38,582 nt of DNA from Bacillota bacterium (GTDB lineage: Bacteria; Bacillota; Clostridia; Oscillospirales; Oscillospiraceae). The translations under genes were made by a program, and so were the position numbers. The notes under the pieces are model-generated. The model saw nothing but the letters and a program-made list of their open reading frames with translations, ran no database searches and was not told the origin of the DNA. The DNA is taken from assembly GCA_029225225.1 (NCBI GenBank), contig JAQXWB010000092.1:1-38582 (forward strand), given 5' to 3'. This document shows, in pieces, positions 37,924-38,582 of the stretch (positions within the stretch are counted from its first letter, which is position 1; the number at the start of each line of letters is the position of its first letter).

Positions 37924-38178
37924 ATGAAGAGAACCTATCAAAAGCCTCAATTACTTTATGAGGACTTCTCACTCTCCGGCTGTCTCATTGCGTCCTGTCA
38001 AATCAAGAACACCGCGCTCGAAGTTGGAGAATGTGCGATTCCGGTGAATCCCAGCTACGATACCGGGAAATACATTTTTGACACTACGGTGGTAAGTCCT
38101 TGCAATGTTCAGGCTCCCGCTGATTCGCTCTGCCCATATGATGTTTCCGGCGAAAACTACAGCCTGTTCAGTTCTTGA
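37924..38178 (+). CDS. Small five-cysteine peptide, candidate modified-peptide precursor
   Basis: 84 residues (ATG 37924, preceded by AAAGGAGAG). The N-terminus MKRTYQKPQLLYEDFSLSG has the K-P-x-L-x-x-E-(D)-F-x-L pattern seen at the start of many small uncharacterised peptides in gut Clostridia. Cys are at 20, 25, 37, 60 and 70. The remainder is rich in Ser, Pro, Asp and Tyr and ends SLFSS. There is no signal peptide or membrane segment. It is close behind the large secreted protein (16 bp) and probably cotranscribed with it. With a radical SAM/SPASM enzyme and an HprK-like kinase 7 kb upstream, a RiPP precursor is plausible but unproven. It might instead be an unrelated small protein. Confidence 0.75.
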   Translation: MKRTYQKPQLLYEDFSLSGCLIASCQIKNTALEVGECAIPVNPSYDTGKYIFDTTVVSPCNVQAPADSLCPYDVSGENYSLFSS

Positions 38179-38251
38179 TGCAATCGCAATTCCCATCTTT
38201 CCATCTTTGGTTAGTGTTTAGAAGGGCGCTTTACAGCCGCTCCTGAGAAAG

Positions 38252-38318
38252 AAAAAATCCCCCTTTGTATTGCCGATCATGTTGCTTCATTGCGGCATAT
38301 GCAAAGGGGGATATTTTC
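38252..38318 (+). terminator. Long hairpin after the small peptide gene (terminator, possibly bidirectional)
   Basis: ATCCCCCTTTG (38257-38267) pairs perfectly with CAAAGGGGGAT (38302-38312). The 34-nt interior forms a second stem (TGCCG with CGGCA). The outer flanks are A6 and ATTTTCT. The long loop makes it less typical, but the position about 75 bp past the stop codon fits a terminator. Confidence 0.75.
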
Positions 38319-38386
38319 TATTGTGCAGACACTTCTGTTTTCATGGTTATGAAACCATAGGTAGGCAGGGGACATGTCATAAGCCG

Positions 38387-38440
38387 GTGCAGGAACTACC
38401 GACTGCGTACAGACCTGTTCATCTGTACTGTCAGCCGCTT
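38387..38440. repeat. Intergenic direct repeat, copy 1
   Basis: A 54-bp unit beginning GTGCAGGAACTACCGACTGC and ending GTCAGCCGCTT. It matches copy 2 at 38525-38577 except for a few substitutions and a one-base gap. No coding sense is apparent. Confidence 0.8.
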
Positions 38441-38443
38441 CGC

Positions 38444-38512
38444 GGACGGCGCGTCAAGGATGCCGCGCCCTACGAACCGCTGCTCGCAGCTTCGCCGTAG
38501 GAGACGCCGTCC
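38444..38512. repeat. Nested palindrome between the two direct repeats
   Basis: GGACGGCGCGTC (38444-38455) pairs, with a bulge, with GACGCCGTCC (38503-38512). Inside, CTACG (38470-38474) pairs with CGTAG (38496-38500), and GCTG...CAGC forms the tip. The whole would fold as one long stem, as in REP/MITE-type repeats. Its right flank, TCGGCGTCC, is a second near-copy of the arm. Confidence 0.6.
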
Positions 38513-38524
38513 TCGGCGTCCCAT

Positions 38525-38577
38525 GTGCAGGAACTACCGGCTGCGTACAAACCTGTTTATTGTACGGTCTGCCGCTT
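38525..38577. repeat. Intergenic direct repeat, copy 2
   Basis: A 53-bp near-copy of the unit at 38387-38440, 138 bp downstream of it, beginning GTGCAGGAACTACCGGCTGC. It runs up to the end of the window, so a further unit may follow outside. Confidence 0.8.
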
Positions 38578-38582
38578 ACAAC

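Overview
The window looks like chromosome from a low-to-moderate GC Gram-positive of the class Clostridia, most plausibly a gut Oscillospiraceae/Ruminococcaceae-type bacterium. The evidence is the rpoB-rpoC pair with Firmicutes-style RpoC, a dcw cluster whose transpeptidase carries PASTA domains, a MurE with the meso-DAP signature DNPR, AGGAGG ribosome binding sites, a YerC-type TrpR-like regulator, and SLH and SdrD-B surface proteins. This placement is inferred from content, not from a search.

Layout. (1) 1-7655: rpoB and rpoC, closed by a strong terminator. (2) 7.7-11.1 kb: an accessory insert holding a complete IS256-family element, the C-terminal remnant of an SLH surface protein, and a Y1/RAYT-type transposase element bounded by REP-like palindromes; all its genes point against the flanking housekeeping genes. 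(3) 11.2-24.2 kb: the division and cell-wall cluster mraZ-rsmH-ftsL-ftsI(PASTA)-murE-murF-mraY-ftsW-murG-murA-ftsQ, driven by a TTGCAA-17-TATACT promoter. murD, murC, murB and ftsA are not in it. (4) ftsZ with its own promoter and terminator. (5) A yerC-like regulator, a methyltransferase and hslO (Hsp33), joined by ATGA overlaps. (6) A five-tRNA operon (Val, Asp, Phe, Gly, Cys) under a consensus promoter.

(7) 28.2-38.2 kb is the most unusual part. A promoter drives three overlapping genes: a membrane-anchored protein, an HPr-kinase-like P-loop protein and a radical SAM/SPASM protein. After a terminator, a second promoter followed by two tandem 20-bp palindrome-bearing repeats precedes a 2119-residue secreted protein and, 16 bp later, an 84-residue five-cysteine peptide with a KPxLxxEDF N-terminus. 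Radical SAM/SPASM plus HprK-like kinase plus a small Cys-containing peptide suggests an undescribed peptide-maturation (RiPP-like) or surface-protein modification system. That is inference: no RRE/PqqD domain, protease or transporter is visible here.

The last 400 bp hold a hairpin and two copies of an intergenic repeat, with no gene.
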